Shown: positions 52,039 through 61,859, counted from the stretch's first letter. The stretch is 64,000 bases of DNA from an uncultured Pseudomonadales bacterium (GCA_958296025.1 OY282430.1:3462477-3526476), one strand, 5' to 3'. The notes: generated by a model not told the origin, from the letters alone. Numbers and translations: made by a program.

Positions 52039-54417
52039 TCAGTTGAAGCGGGTCTTCAACCGCAGGCCGAAGGTGCGCGGGCGGTTGGTGGTGATGCGCT
52101 CGTCATAATTGCCGCTGTTGATGAAAATCTGCGCCTGCTCGTCGAACAGGTTGGCGCCGAACAACTCGACGCCGTAGCGCCCACCGGAAAACTCCCAGCC
52201 CACCCTCAGGTCCATCAGGTCGTAGGCCGCTTGGCGCCTCGGCACGGCCTCGGCCTGAAAAGGCTCAGTGATGAGCAGATTCCAGGACTTGGCGGTGTAG
52301 GCGTAGCTCAACTGCGCGTAGCCGGTGGCGGACTCCCCTTGCGACCATTGGTAGCGGGCGTTGGCGGAGAACTTGAACTCCGGCACATAGGGTAGTTCAC
52401 GGCCCTTCTCCGCCCACACCACCGTCGGGTCCACCGTGGAGTTGAAGTCCTTGGCCAGCTTGGCGCTGTTGTAAGTGGCCGCCATCTGCACGGAAAGGTC
52501 GGCCGTCACCGCCGCCTGCAGCTCTGCCTCAAAGCCTTTCACCTCGGCGTCCCCGGCGTTGGCGCGGAAGACGAGGGGGGAGATCAGCAGGTCGTAGATG
52601 GACGTTTGAAAGCTGGACCACTCCATGTAGTAGGCTGCGCCGTTGAAGATGACCCGTCCGTCCGCCAAGGTCGATTTCCAGCCCACCTCGTAGGAATCCA
52701 ACACGTCCGGTTCGTAGATTTCGGGCACACTGGGGTTGGTTTCGCCTTCGGAATTCCGGCCACCGGGGCGGAAGCCTTCGGCGTAGGTCAGGTAGGCCAG
52801 CAGATCATCGTTGATCTGATAGGTGAGGTTGAACTTGTAGATCGTGCCGTCGGTGCTGCCGCTGCCGCTCGACTGTTCCTTGGCGTTATAGAAGTAGCCA
52901 CCCCAGTCCGTGGTGCTGGAGAACTTCGAATCAAAAACGCGCAGCCCGAAGGTGGCGGACAGCTGCTCCGTCATCTGGTAGGTCAGTTCGCCGAAGCCGG
53001 CCAGCTGTTCCGACTCGGTATCCCAAGATGTGCTCCACCACTCCTCGGGCAAGGGCGAGCCGCCGTTGTTGGCGATGTAGTACGCGCCCGGCACGCCCTC
53101 GTGCTGAATGCCCGGCATGTCCCAGAACAGGGAGTTGTCGCTCTCGTTCCTCTCGTAGTAGGCGCCGACAATCCACTGCAGCGGCCCGTCCAGGCTAGAG
53201 GTGAAGCGCACCTCGTGGGACCAACGGCTGGAGTCGTATTCGGCTTCGTAGAACATGCTGGGGTCGTTGCAGCCCACATTGCCGTACGCATAGAAGTCAT
53301 TGCAGGCGAACTGCTGAATCCAAGCGCCAAAGGAGGCGTACTCCACATAGTCCGAATAGTCGCTGGTGGTTTCCCGATCGCGGTCGAAGTAGGCACCAGC
53401 GTAAACGATGTCGCCAATGCCGAGGTCTCCCTCCACAGTCAGCGCGATCTGGCCATAGGAAATTTCGCCGAACTCCGGCCCGAAGCGGCCCACTTGCAAG
53501 TGGCCCACCCGGTTGGGGTCATGGTCCCAGGCGCCATCCGTTTCCGTATTCTGGTAAAAGCCAGACAGGGTGCCCCGCCAACTCTCACCCAAGTCTGAGC
53601 GCACGGCGGCGCGAAAGCCGAGGGTCTGCTCCTCGTTGTAGTCGTCCTGAACGAATGCATCGTTCATCGCCGTCGCGCCGTTTTGGTAGGTTCTGGTGCG
53701 GGCCACGTTGTCGATGAAGCCGCTGGACTGATCGTACCAACCCACCAGCCGCAAGGCCGACACGCCCTCCGCCAGCGGGATGTTGACGTAGCCCTCCAGC
53801 GTGGAGACGCCGTCGCCTTGGTCGATCAGGCCGGCGGTCAGGTCCGCGCCGGCGCTAAAGGCGTCCGCATCCGGCTTGTTGGTGATGATGCGCACCGTGC
53901 CGGAGGTGGCGCTGGCGCCGTAGTAGGTGCCTTGCGGGCCGTTCAGGATCTCAATGCGCTCAATGTCGTAGTTGTGCAGGTCAGCAATGCCGCCACCGTA
54001 ATTGAGGGGCTGCTCATCCAGATACAGGGTGGCGGTGGCGGCATTGGTGCGGTTCGGGTTGCTGCCGTCGGCGATGCCCCGAATGAACATCATCTGCGTA
54101 CCCGGCAGCCAACTGATGAAGGCGATGGACGGGGACAGCACGGCGAAGTCCTCAAAGCGGTGAATGCCCAAGTCCTCAATGCGGTCCGCCGTGAACGCCT
54201 GCACGGCGATGGGTGTGTCCTGCAGGCTCTCAGAGCGCTTGCGGGCGGTGACCACCACCTCCTCTATGAGGGCCTGCTGGGCCAGCGCCGGCACAGGTGC
54301 AACCCCTCCAGAAGCGGCGGCCACGGCCACCGCCAAGACCTTTTTCTTGAACGGGAGCAACGGCGCCGCCTTCCTAGCCAGATCCTTCGCCACCAGGAAA
54401 CCCTCCATCACGCACAC
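52039..54417 (-). CDS. TonB-dependent receptor
   Basis: 792 residues. The signal region (VLAVAVAAASGGVAPVPALAQ) is longer than usual because of an extended basic N-terminus (MCVMEGFLVAKDLARKAAPLLPFKKK). The plug has IEEVVVTARKRSESLQDTPIAVQAF, FIRGIADGSNPNRTNAATATLYLDEQPL and RIEILNGPQGTYYGASATSGTVRIITNKP. The barrel ends in RTFGLRLKTRFN. The plug style resembles receptors co-encoded with hydrolases for aromatic, terpenoid or steroid-like substrates, but the ligand is unknown. It sits 95 bp after the PQQ dehydrogenase and 10 bp before the carboxylesterase. Confidence 0.93.
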   Translation of the reverse strand: MCVMEGFLVAKDLARKAAPLLPFKKKVLAVAVAAASGGVAPVPALAQQALIEEVVVTARKRSESLQDTPIAVQAFTADRIEDLGIHRFEDFAVLSPSIAFISWLPGTQMMFIRGIADGSNPNRTNAATATLYLDEQPLNYGGGIADLHNYDIERIEILNGPQGTYYGASATSGTVRIITNKPDADAFSAGADLTAGLIDQGDGVSTLEGYVNIPLAEGVSALRLVGWYDQSSGFIDNVARTRTYQNGATAMNDAFVQDDYNEEQTLGFRAAVRSDLGESWRGTLSGFYQNTETDGAWDHDPNRVGHLQVGRFGPEFGEISYGQIALTVEGDLGIGDIVYAGAYFDRDRETTSDYSDYVEYASFGAWIQQFACNDFYAYGNVGCNDPSMFYEAEYDSSRWSHEVRFTSSLDGPLQWIVGAYYERNESDNSLFWDMPGIQHEGVPGAYYIANNGGSPLPEEWWSTSWDTESEQLAGFGELTYQMTEQLSATFGLRVFDSKFSSTTDWGGYFYNAKEQSSGSGSTDGTIYKFNLTYQINDDLLAYLTYAEGFRPGGRNSEGETNPSVPEIYEPDVLDSYEVGWKSTLADGRVIFNGAAYYMEWSSFQTSIYDLLISPLVFRANAGDAEVKGFEAELQAAVTADLSVQMAATYNSAKLAKDFNSTVDPTVVWAEKGRELPYVPEFKFSANARYQWSQGESATGYAQLSYAYTAKSWNLLITEPFQAEAVPRRQAAYDLMDLRVGWEFSGGRYGVELFGANLFDEQAQIFINSGNYDERITTNRPRTFGLRLKTRFN

Positions 54418-54512
54418 GAAGAGGCTATGCTACAACACCTTGCAGCCATGCCCTAACGGCTGTTGGTAGTGTCGATGCGGTGTTCCTTGGCCGGGGATTT
54501 GCCGAGGCTGGG

Positions 54513-56564
54513 TTACTCCGGCAGAGCATAGGCCAGTATGGTGTCGCTTAGCCGGGTCTCAAAGGCGCCGTTGCCGCCGGCGGCCACCACCACGTATTGA
54601 CGATTGTTCGGGGCGAATTGATAGGTCATCGGCGTCGCCGTGGCCGGGGCCGGGGTTTTGGCGCTCCACAATTCCTCCCCGGACAGCAGATCGTAGGCGC
54701 GCAGGCGGCTGTCCAAGCTGGCGCCGATGAACACCAGGCCACCGCCGGTGATGATGGGGCCGCCTTGGTTCGGTGCGCCCCAAGCCGCCGGGGAGCGTGG
54801 CCAGCCCCAGGCAAACTCCATGCGCCCGAAGGGCACCTGCCAACGCAGTTCTCCGCTGTTCAGGTCCAGCGCCGTCAGCTGGCCCCAAGGGGGCGGGTTG
54901 CAGGGAACGCCCAAGGAGGAAAGCAGCACTTGCCGAAGCATGACGTAGGGGGTGCCGCGCATCTCATAGACCGAGGCGCCCGTGTCCGCCAAGTCTTGCG
55001 CAGCAAACTGCGGGCGCGGCTTTAGGGTTACCGCTGCGACCAGGTTGGATGAGTTCACCACCGCCAAGCCAGTGCGTTGATCGTAGGCGATGCCGCCCCA
55101 ATTGGAGCCGCCTAGGAAGCTCGGGTGCAGCACGGAGCCGTTGATGCCGGGGGGTGTGAACAAGCCTTCATTGCGCAGGCTGGCCAGCTTTTCACGGCAT
55201 TCGCGCCGATCAAAGAGCGCCAATCCCCAAGCTTCCTCCGCCCTTAGGTGCTGCGAGGCCATCGGCGGCGGCGCGGAGGGAAAGGGCTGCGTGGGGGAGG
55301 AGCGTTCCCCCGGCACGTCGGTCTGCGGCACGGGCCGCTCCTGCACTGGGAACAAGGGTTCACCCGTCTCTCGGTCCAGCACGAAGACGAAGCCGGTCTT
55401 GGTGGCTTGCACCACCGCTTGCACCGGCCGCGCCTCCCGGAGCAGGGTTACCAAGGTGGGCATGGAGGGCAGGTCGTAGTCCCAGAGGTCATGATGCACC
55501 GTTTGGTGGGACCAGATCGGCTTGCCGGTCATGGCGTCCAGGGCGACGACGGCGTTGCCGAAGGGAATGGGGTCGGCACGGTTGACGCCGTAGGTGTCGT
55601 AGCTGGGGCTGCCGGTGGGCAGGAACACCCAGCCGCGCTCTTGATCAATGGCTAGAGGCGCCCAGGCGTTGGCGCCGCCGACTTCGGCGCTGAGATGCTC
55701 TGGAATGGGGTTCCACTGCCAGACTTCGGCGCCGCTGCGCACGTCGAAGGCGCGCACGATGCCGTCCAGCGAGTCCCGCCACCTGTTGTCGATGACGGCG
55801 CCGCCGACGATCACCATGTCTTGGTGAATCGCCGGTGGCGAGGTGAAGGAGATGCGCCCGTCCCCTCGATAGTCCAAGGCGTTAAGGTCGATCCGCCCCC
55901 GGTTGCCGAAGCCTGGGCAGAGTTCCCCGGAATCCCCATCCAAGGCCAGCAGAAAGCCGTTGTCCGTGGCCTCGAACACCCGCTTGCCGCAGAACTCGGC
56001 GGCTTCCGCCTCCGCAGCGGCCTGCCAATAGGAGACGCCCCGGCAGTTGTGGTAGCCGTACATGGTCTCCGCCCTGGGCTTGTCGAAGTCGAACTTCCAA
56101 AGCTCGGCACCGCTGGCGGGGTGCAAGGCCACAACATTGTTGAACGGGGTGCAGAGGTACAGCTTGCGGTTGGCCAGAATGGGAGTGACCTGATAGTTGG
56201 TGCCGTGGACCTCCGGCGACCATTCCGTCACTTCGCCAGTGCGGTAGGTCCAAGCCAACTCCAGCCGCCGCACGTTGCCTGTGTTGATTTGCGCCAACGA
56301 CGAGTATTGGCTGCCGCCCGGTTGCCCGCCGTAGGTGGGCCAATCCGTCGCCGTTTCCTTCGGCAACCCCGCGCCGGCCACAGGCGGGTCGGCGGCGTCT
56401 TCCATGTCGGACGGGGAGCAGGCACCCGCCGCCAAGCAAAGCAGCAGCGCACGGATCAACGAGGGAAACGCCGGCCGTAGCGGCCTAGGGGCTTCACCAA
56501 CACCCTGTTTCCTTTCGCCTGAAGGACGGGCTATCGGAACCTTGGCGGCTTGGAGGCAGAACAA
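54513..56564 (-). CDS. PQQ-dependent dehydrogenase, lipoprotein
   Basis: About 683 residues in the longest frame. A lipobox CLAAGAC near residue 49 indicates a periplasmic lipoprotein, so the true start is probably nearer LIRALLLCLAAGAC; the upstream start is TTG. The eight-bladed propeller has DWPTYGGQPGGSQYSSLAQINTGNV, WSHQTVHHDLWDYDLPS and APNQGGPIITGGGLVFIGASLDSRLRAYD, as in quinoprotein glucose/quinate dehydrogenases. No N-terminal membrane helices or cytochrome c domain are present, so electrons would pass to a separate carrier. PQQ biosynthesis genes are not in the window. It lies 14 bp after the amidohydrolase. Confidence 0.9.
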   Translation of the reverse strand: MFCLQAAKVPIARPSGERKQGVGEAPRPLRPAFPSLIRALLLCLAAGACSPSDMEDAADPPVAGAGLPKETATDWPTYGGQPGGSQYSSLAQINTGNVRRLELAWTYRTGEVTEWSPEVHGTNYQVTPILANRKLYLCTPFNNVVALHPASGAELWKFDFDKPRAETMYGYHNCRGVSYWQAAAEAEAAEFCGKRVFEATDNGFLLALDGDSGELCPGFGNRGRIDLNALDYRGDGRISFTSPPAIHQDMVIVGGAVIDNRWRDSLDGIVRAFDVRSGAEVWQWNPIPEHLSAEVGGANAWAPLAIDQERGWVFLPTGSPSYDTYGVNRADPIPFGNAVVALDAMTGKPIWSHQTVHHDLWDYDLPSMPTLVTLLREARPVQAVVQATKTGFVFVLDRETGEPLFPVQERPVPQTDVPGERSSPTQPFPSAPPPMASQHLRAEEAWGLALFDRRECREKLASLRNEGLFTPPGINGSVLHPSFLGGSNWGGIAYDQRTGLAVVNSSNLVAAVTLKPRPQFAAQDLADTGASVYEMRGTPYVMLRQVLLSSLGVPCNPPPWGQLTALDLNSGELRWQVPFGRMEFAWGWPRSPAAWGAPNQGGPIITGGGLVFIGASLDSRLRAYDLLSGEELWSAKTPAPATATPMTYQFAPNNRQYVVVAAGGNGAFETRLSDTILAYALPE

Positions 56565-56578
56565 CGCCGATCTTCGGC

Positions 56579-58351
56579 CTATTCCCGCCCGGCCTCAAAG
56601 GTCCTTTCGCCGTTCAGGAAGGTCATCAGCACCTTGGTGGCGTGCAGTTCGTTCACAGGCGAGGTTAGCGGATTGCGGTCCACCACCACCATGTCCGCCA
56701 ACATGCCGGGAGCGATCTGGCCGATTTGGTCGGCCGCTTCGCTGTGCGCCGCCGCGTTCTTGGTGAACAGGTCCAGGGCTTCGGCGACGTTGATGGCCTC
56801 CGCCTTGGCGAAGCTGGCCTCGCTGCCGCCGGGGACCTCCCGGGTGACCAAGGTTTCCACGGCCACCCAGGGGTTCACGGAGGGCACCACCGACCAATCC
56901 GAGCCAAGCACCACCAAGGCGCCGGCGTCGAGCAGGGACCGCACCGGCCAGGAACGGTCGGCCCGCTCCCGGCCCACGGCGGCGATGAGGTCGTTAACGA
57001 CGGGGCTGGGGGAGAACAGATAGGGAGACATCTCGAAGGCGGCGTCGATAGCCGCGCCGCGCGCCATGTCCTCCGGCGCAACGAAGGTGCAGTGGCCAAC
57101 ATCGTGGCGCGGGCCGCCCATGCCGTTCCGCTGCCGGGCGTAGGCGATGGCGTCCAATCCGGCGCGCACGGCGGCGTCCCCGGCGGCGTGGAACTTCACG
57201 CGCAGGCCCTGTTTGTCGAAGCGGGCCACGGCTTGGTTGAGCGCCTCCGGCACCACCAGCAACAGGCCGCGGCGGCTGGCCTCGTCATCCCGGCCCTCAA
57301 TGGCGCCCTCATAGGGGTCCAGCATGGCGGCGGTGTGGCTATCCGTGGGCACCCCGTCGAGGAAGATCTTCACGCAATCCAGGGTCAGCAGATCCCGTTC
57401 GTACTTCTCCCGTTCCGCGATCAGGGCTTCCGCCCGCGCCACTCCCGGCGCCCAAGTGATGCACAGCCTCGCCCGCTGCTTCAGCAGGCCATCGTCCGCC
57501 AAGGCGGCGTACAGCTTCACCTCCCGCAGCGATGAACCGGTGACGAAGCCCGAGGACGCCTCGGTGAAGGAGGTGATGCCGTAGGAGGCCATCTCCTGCA
57601 AGGCCCAAGCCAAGGCCGGGCGAATGACGTCATCCGTGGGCGGCGGCACATGCACACGCACCAACTCAATGGCGGATTCGCGCAGCAAGCCGGTGGGTGC
57701 CCCAGCGCCGTCCCTTTCGATGATGCCGCCCTCGGGGTCAGGGGTTTCCGCATCGATGCCGGCTGTCTCCAAAGCCTTGCTGTTGGCCCAGGCGCTGTGC
57801 CCGCTGGTGTCGTTCAGGAGCACCGGCGCCTCGGCGGACACCGGGTCGAGCATGTGCCGGGTCGGCCATTGGCCGATGGCCGACACATCCCACTGCCCGC
57901 CAGTGACCCAATTGCCGGCACCGACGTTCTTCGTGCAGGCGGCCACCACCGCGGTGATTTCATCCAAGCTGGATCCCTGCTTGATGAAGCACTCCGTCGG
58001 ATTGGCGCCGGAATACATCATGCCGCCGTACAGCGGATGAACGTGCAAATCGTGGAAACCGGGCAGCACGACCTTGCCCCCCAGGTCGATGACTTCGGTG
58101 CTGTCGCCCCTGTACCCGGCTAGGGCGTCGCTCGCCCCCGTGGCCAGAATCCTGCCGTCGGCCACGGCCACAGCTTCCACCCAGCCCTCCGGCGTACGCA
58201 CTTGGCCGTTGCTGAGCAGCAAGTCCGCCGACGGCAAGGGCGCTTCGGTCTCGGTTTGTGGCGAGCAGGCGGCTGCCAACAAGGCCGCCGCCGCCAGGAA
58301 CATGAATCTCAGACGGTGCGGGGTAATTCTCCCTGATGCGTTCGCGTCCAT
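56579..58351 (-). CDS. YtcJ-like amidohydrolase lipoprotein
   Basis: 590-residue metal-dependent hydrolase of the amidohydrolase_3/YtcJ group. The signal is LRFMFLAAAALLAAAC, a lipobox with Cys near 29. The metal-binding HxH is in VLPGFHDLHVHPLYGG; further ligands lie in VKFHAAGDAAVRAGLDAI and VDVGH-type GPRHDVGHCTF, and the late Asp in LVVLGSDWSVVPS. The pattern includes VKIFLDGVPTDSHTAAMLDPY typical of YtcJ. The exact amide or ester substrate is unknown. It is 16 bp after the receptor and 14 bp before the PQQ dehydrogenase, i.e. within one operon, and is predicted periplasmic. Confidence 0.9.
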   Translation of the reverse strand: MDANASGRITPHRLRFMFLAAAALLAAACSPQTETEAPLPSADLLLSNGQVRTPEGWVEAVAVADGRILATGASDALAGYRGDSTEVIDLGGKVVLPGFHDLHVHPLYGGMMYSGANPTECFIKQGSSLDEITAVVAACTKNVGAGNWVTGGQWDVSAIGQWPTRHMLDPVSAEAPVLLNDTSGHSAWANSKALETAGIDAETPDPEGGIIERDGAGAPTGLLRESAIELVRVHVPPPTDDVIRPALAWALQEMASYGITSFTEASSGFVTGSSLREVKLYAALADDGLLKQRARLCITWAPGVARAEALIAEREKYERDLLTLDCVKIFLDGVPTDSHTAAMLDPYEGAIEGRDDEASRRGLLLVVPEALNQAVARFDKQGLRVKFHAAGDAAVRAGLDAIAYARQRNGMGGPRHDVGHCTFVAPEDMARGAAIDAAFEMSPYLFSPSPVVNDLIAAVGRERADRSWPVRSLLDAGALVVLGSDWSVVPSVNPWVAVETLVTREVPGGSEASFAKAEAINVAEALDLFTKNAAAHSEAADQIGQIAPGMLADMVVVDRNPLTSPVNELHATKVLMTFLNGERTFEAGRE

Positions 58352-58367
58352 TGGCGGGAAGGGACCC

Positions 58368-60821
58368 TTAGAGGGTGTAGTCCAGCTTGACGCCGACGGT
58401 GCGCGGCATGCCGACCATGCGCATAAAGGGACCGTTGCCGCTGGAGGCGGTCGGATAGTAGTACTCGTCGGCTAGGTTGCGGCTCCAAACTTGGACGCGC
58501 CATGTTTCATCGGTGCTGCCCAGCCCGACGCGGACGTTGAGGATGGTGTAGTCGCTGGAGCCGAAGGCCGCGCCGCCGCCCGGCGATCCTGGAGACCCGT
58601 CCGCATAGTTGACGTCCCCGCCGAGCTCGAGATACAGGGCGTCGTTCAGAGGCCAGCGATAGTTGACCATGGCGTTCAGCGACCATTCCGGTGCCTGCGG
58701 CAACGGCTGCCCGGAGGCGTCGATGGTCACCACGTCGGGCCAAGCGCTGTTGATCGGGTCAACCGCCTGCCACTCCTTGACCTCGGAGTCCAGCCAAGCT
58801 GCGCTGAAGAACAGGTCCAGACCCGTCACCGGCCTGAAGTTGATTTCCGTCTCAACGCCGTAAACCTCGGATTTCGGCACGTTGGTCAGACCGACGATGT
58901 TGCCCACGAAGGTGACCGCGACGTCCCCTTCCTGCTTATCCTTGTAGTCGTAGTAGAAGGTGTTGGCGTTGAATTGCATCCTGTTGTCCAGCAGGGTCAA
59001 TTTCGCGCCCACTTCAAAGGCCGTGAGCTCTTCGGGGCGGTACGGCAGCAGCTGGCTGGTGGTGTTGCCCTGAGCGCCGTTGAAGCCGCCGGACTTGAAA
59101 CCGTGGGAAACGGTGAAATAGGCGAGCATGTCGTCGTTGAAGCGGTAATCCAACCCGGCCTTCCACATGGCCTTGTTGGTGGAGATGGAGTCGCTATAAA
59201 CCTGAAAGGCGTCGTTGGGGTTGGTCGCCGCAAAAATGGAGTTCGGCGAGGCAGGGTCATCGTTGATGATGCCGCAGTCCCCAGGTCCGAGCGAAGCGCC
59301 GAACAGCAAGTTCATGAAGTTGCCCAAACTGTTGTCTTCCGTCGAGAAGGTGCAGCCCGACCACTCGATGCTTTCGTCCGTGTAGCGAGCGCCCAGAATC
59401 AGCCTCAGCCGGTCGGCAAGCGCCCATTCGACGTGCCCGAACACAGCCTTGGACTCCGTGTCCTGAACGTAGCGGGTGTCCAGCTCCAGCACGGGCGAAA
59501 AGGCGAAGGGGACGTTGTTGAAGGGAAGGGCGCCGAAGCCAAAGCCGGAGTCGGCCATGTAAAGCAGGTATTGCTCCTCCACATCGTCGTTGGAATAGTA
59601 GAGGCCGGCCACCCAAGTCAGGCGCTCAGTCTCGCCGGAGAGTATGAACTCTTGGGAAAAGACCTCGATTTCGGTGTTGTTGAGGTTGTTGGCGTCAACG
59701 AAGTAGCCGCCGTCGCTGTCGAACGCCTCCCGGCGCTCAAATTCGTTGTAGGCCGTGAGCGACACCAACTTAAGGCCGCTGATTTCCCATTCCAGACGGG
59801 CGGACAGGCCCAAGGACTCGTTGTTCCGCCGCGGGCGGAGGTTGTGGGTGACGCCCGAGATGGGGCTGGTGTAGGCATTGGTCCAGTCCGCGTCCCTGGG
59901 GTCGCTGCCGTCGCTGAACCAAGGCGGCGTGGAAGTGAGGGGGAGCGTAAACAAATCGCCGGGGCCAGTGTAGCTGGCGATGTCGATGTAGTTCTGCAGG
60001 GGCTGGTAAGGGAACAGCGCCAGGCCGACACCGAGTTCCCGAGCGTCATAGGCGACGGGCGCTTGATTATCGGACTTGTCGCGGCCATAGCTTAAGTTGA
60101 TCTCCAGCTTGGCTTCCTCGGAAATGTCCAAGTCGAGAATGGCGCGCAGGCCGTGGACGTTCTTTTCGCCGAGTTCGTCATCGCGGGTCAAGCTCTCCTG
60201 CCAGCCTTCCGAGGCCTGGGTGGTCTTGTAGGCCAGCCGCCCCCAGGCTCTTTGCGCCACGGGACCGCTGACATAGCCCTCAAAGTCAACGGTTTGATAG
60301 GAGCCGTAGCTGGCGGTGACGCCGGCCTCAAACTCTTGGGTGGGCTTCCTGCTGATGAAGTTGATCTGCCCGCCAGTGGTGTTGCGACCGTACAGATCCC
60401 CCTGAGGCCCGCGCAGGACCTCGATCCTCTCAAGGTCGAACAGGATGCCGCGGCTCATGACGGTGTAGGGGATGTTCACGCCGTCAACGTACAACCCCAC
60501 AGTGGATGAAGCGGAGGTGGTGAGGTTCTGAAAGCCCACGCCGCGGATGGTGTACTGGGGCACACCGACCGGATAGCTTTCATTGACGTTGAGACCAGCG
60601 GTGAACCGGGCTAAATCCTCCCCGGCGGCGATGCCGAGTTCCTTCACCAAATCCCCAGTGAAGACGTTCATGGTGATGCTGACGTCGTTGGCGTCTTGCT
60701 GCCGCTTTTGCGCGGTGACGACGATCTCTTCAATCTGCGCCTGCAGGGCGGCGGGCAGCAACGGCAGTGAAAACGCCGCAAAACCCACCAACAGCTGGCT
60801 GAATGTGCAAGGAATTTTCAT
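58368..60821 (-). CDS. TonB-dependent receptor heading the catabolic cluster
   Basis: 817 residues. A signal peptide (LLVGFAAFSLPLLPAALQAQ) precedes IEEIVVTAQKRQQDANDVSITMNV. The plug has QYTIRGVGFQNLTTSASSTVGLYVDGV and RIEVLRGPQGDLYGRNTTGGQINFISRKP. The barrel ends MPRTVGVKLDYTL. GGGGGG stands 5 nt before the ATG. It is the first gene of a co-directional run receptor-amidohydrolase-PQQ dehydrogenase-receptor-carboxylesterase. The 17-bp repeat (copy C) begins only 11 bp upstream of the start codon, so the native promoter may have been displaced. Confidence 0.93.
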   Translation of the reverse strand: MKIPCTFSQLLVGFAAFSLPLLPAALQAQIEEIVVTAQKRQQDANDVSITMNVFTGDLVKELGIAAGEDLARFTAGLNVNESYPVGVPQYTIRGVGFQNLTTSASSTVGLYVDGVNIPYTVMSRGILFDLERIEVLRGPQGDLYGRNTTGGQINFISRKPTQEFEAGVTASYGSYQTVDFEGYVSGPVAQRAWGRLAYKTTQASEGWQESLTRDDELGEKNVHGLRAILDLDISEEAKLEINLSYGRDKSDNQAPVAYDARELGVGLALFPYQPLQNYIDIASYTGPGDLFTLPLTSTPPWFSDGSDPRDADWTNAYTSPISGVTHNLRPRRNNESLGLSARLEWEISGLKLVSLTAYNEFERREAFDSDGGYFVDANNLNNTEIEVFSQEFILSGETERLTWVAGLYYSNDDVEEQYLLYMADSGFGFGALPFNNVPFAFSPVLELDTRYVQDTESKAVFGHVEWALADRLRLILGARYTDESIEWSGCTFSTEDNSLGNFMNLLFGASLGPGDCGIINDDPASPNSIFAATNPNDAFQVYSDSISTNKAMWKAGLDYRFNDDMLAYFTVSHGFKSGGFNGAQGNTTSQLLPYRPEELTAFEVGAKLTLLDNRMQFNANTFYYDYKDKQEGDVAVTFVGNIVGLTNVPKSEVYGVETEINFRPVTGLDLFFSAAWLDSEVKEWQAVDPINSAWPDVVTIDASGQPLPQAPEWSLNAMVNYRWPLNDALYLELGGDVNYADGSPGSPGGGAAFGSSDYTILNVRVGLGSTDETWRVQVWSRNLADEYYYPTASSGNGPFMRMVGMPRTVGVKLDYTL

Positions 60822-60831
60822 GGTCCCCCCC

Positions 60832-60848
60832 TAGTGTCCTGTCCCGCA
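60832..60848 (+). repeat. 17-bp repeat, copy C
   Basis: TAGTGTCCTGTCCCGCA, identical to the minus strand of 1352-1368. A hairpin CTGCG/CGCAG follows, then a second shared motif at 60888-60900. The interval from here to 61109 (about 260 bp) holds no supported gene. Confidence 0.5.
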
Positions 60849-61109
60849 CCAGCGTACTCTGCGCTGAAGTTCGCAGCGCCGTCCGTATCTTTCAGGGCTT
60901 GGCAAGATATTCCAAGGGAGAATGACCGTCAAGTGTTAGCAACAAATTGTCAACGCAAAGTAGAAATGTCCCCTTTGGCCGAAACAGGCCGACGGCGCAC
61001 GGAAAGCCGTTAAAAAACACCAGCGCCAGTCTCTCGGCTTGGCCCATAGTCTGCCATTCGGTATGCAGATGTGCGAACATAGCCATCCCGTCGCAACCAG
61101 GAGATAGCC

Positions 61110-61859
61110 TTGGTGAGCAAGCGCATTCAGGCCGGCTGGGCGTTGCTGCTTGTGGGCTGGATGGCGGCCTTGGTCGGCGACGCGGCTAACGGAGAAGCCG
61201 AAGTGACGGAATTGCAGGCGCAATTGCTGGAGCAGATCGTCGCTGACGCCCGGGAGACGCGCGGCTACACGGGCCGCGCCCAGCTCAGCCAAAGGGTCTT
61301 GGACGTCATGGCCGCGGTGCCCCGCCATGCGTTCGTTGACCGCTACGGCACCGCTTCCGCCTACGCCAACCGGCCCCTGCCCATCGGCCACGGGCAAACC
61401 ATTTCGCAACCCTTCATCGTTGCCCTGATGACCGACCTGTTGGATCTGGAGGCGGACCACAGGGTGTTGGAGATCGGCACCGGATCCGGCTACCAAGCAG
61501 CGGTGCTGGCGGCGCTGGTGAAGCAGGTGTACACCATCGAAATCATCCCGGCACTGGCCCAAGAGGCCGAGCGACGCTTCGAACAGCTGGGCATCGAGAA
61601 CATCGCCGTCAAAACCGGGGACGGCTACTTCGGCTGGCCGGAGGCCGGGCCTTTCGACGGAATCATGATCACCGCCGTCGGCCCGGACATCCCGCCGGAT
61701 TTGCTGGCGCAGCTCAAGGTGGGCGGACGCATGGTGCTGCCGGTCGGCAGCCAATACGGCGCTCAGAACCTCAAGGTGGTCACCCGCCTGGAGGACGGAC
61801 GGCACAAGGCGGAGGACGTGCTGCCCGTGGCCTTTGTGCCCTTGACCGGGGACCACTGA
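61110..61859 (+). CDS. Exported protein-L-isoaspartate O-methyltransferase-like protein
   Basis: 249 residues. A signal peptide or anchor (IQAGWALLLVGWMAALVGDAANG) precedes a complete PCMT domain: VPRHAFVDRYGTASAYANRPLPIGHGQTISQPFIVA, AdoMet motif I VLEIGTGSGYQAAVLAAL, and post-motif FDGIMITAVGPDIPPDLLAQLKVGGRMVLPVG. The family repairs isoaspartyl residues in aged proteins. A secretion signal is unexpected because AdoMet is cytoplasmic, though signal-bearing members are seen in other Proteobacteria. The start is TTG 61110 or GTG 61113, after GGAGATAGCC. Confidence 0.87.
   Translation: MVSKRIQAGWALLLVGWMAALVGDAANGEAEVTELQAQLLEQIVADARETRGYTGRAQLSQRVLDVMAAVPRHAFVDRYGTASAYANRPLPIGHGQTISQPFIVALMTDLLDLEADHRVLEIGTGSGYQAAVLAALVKQVYTIEIIPALAQEAERRFEQLGIENIAVKTGDGYFGWPEAGPFDGIMITAVGPDIPPDLLAQLKVGGRMVLPVGSQYGAQNLKVVTRLEDGRHKAEDVLPVAFVPLTGDH

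Noticed and set aside
58491-60095. 534-codon frame antisense to a TonB receptor
   Set aside because: Overlaps a receptor with clear plug and barrel motifs; composition is that of an antisense shadow.
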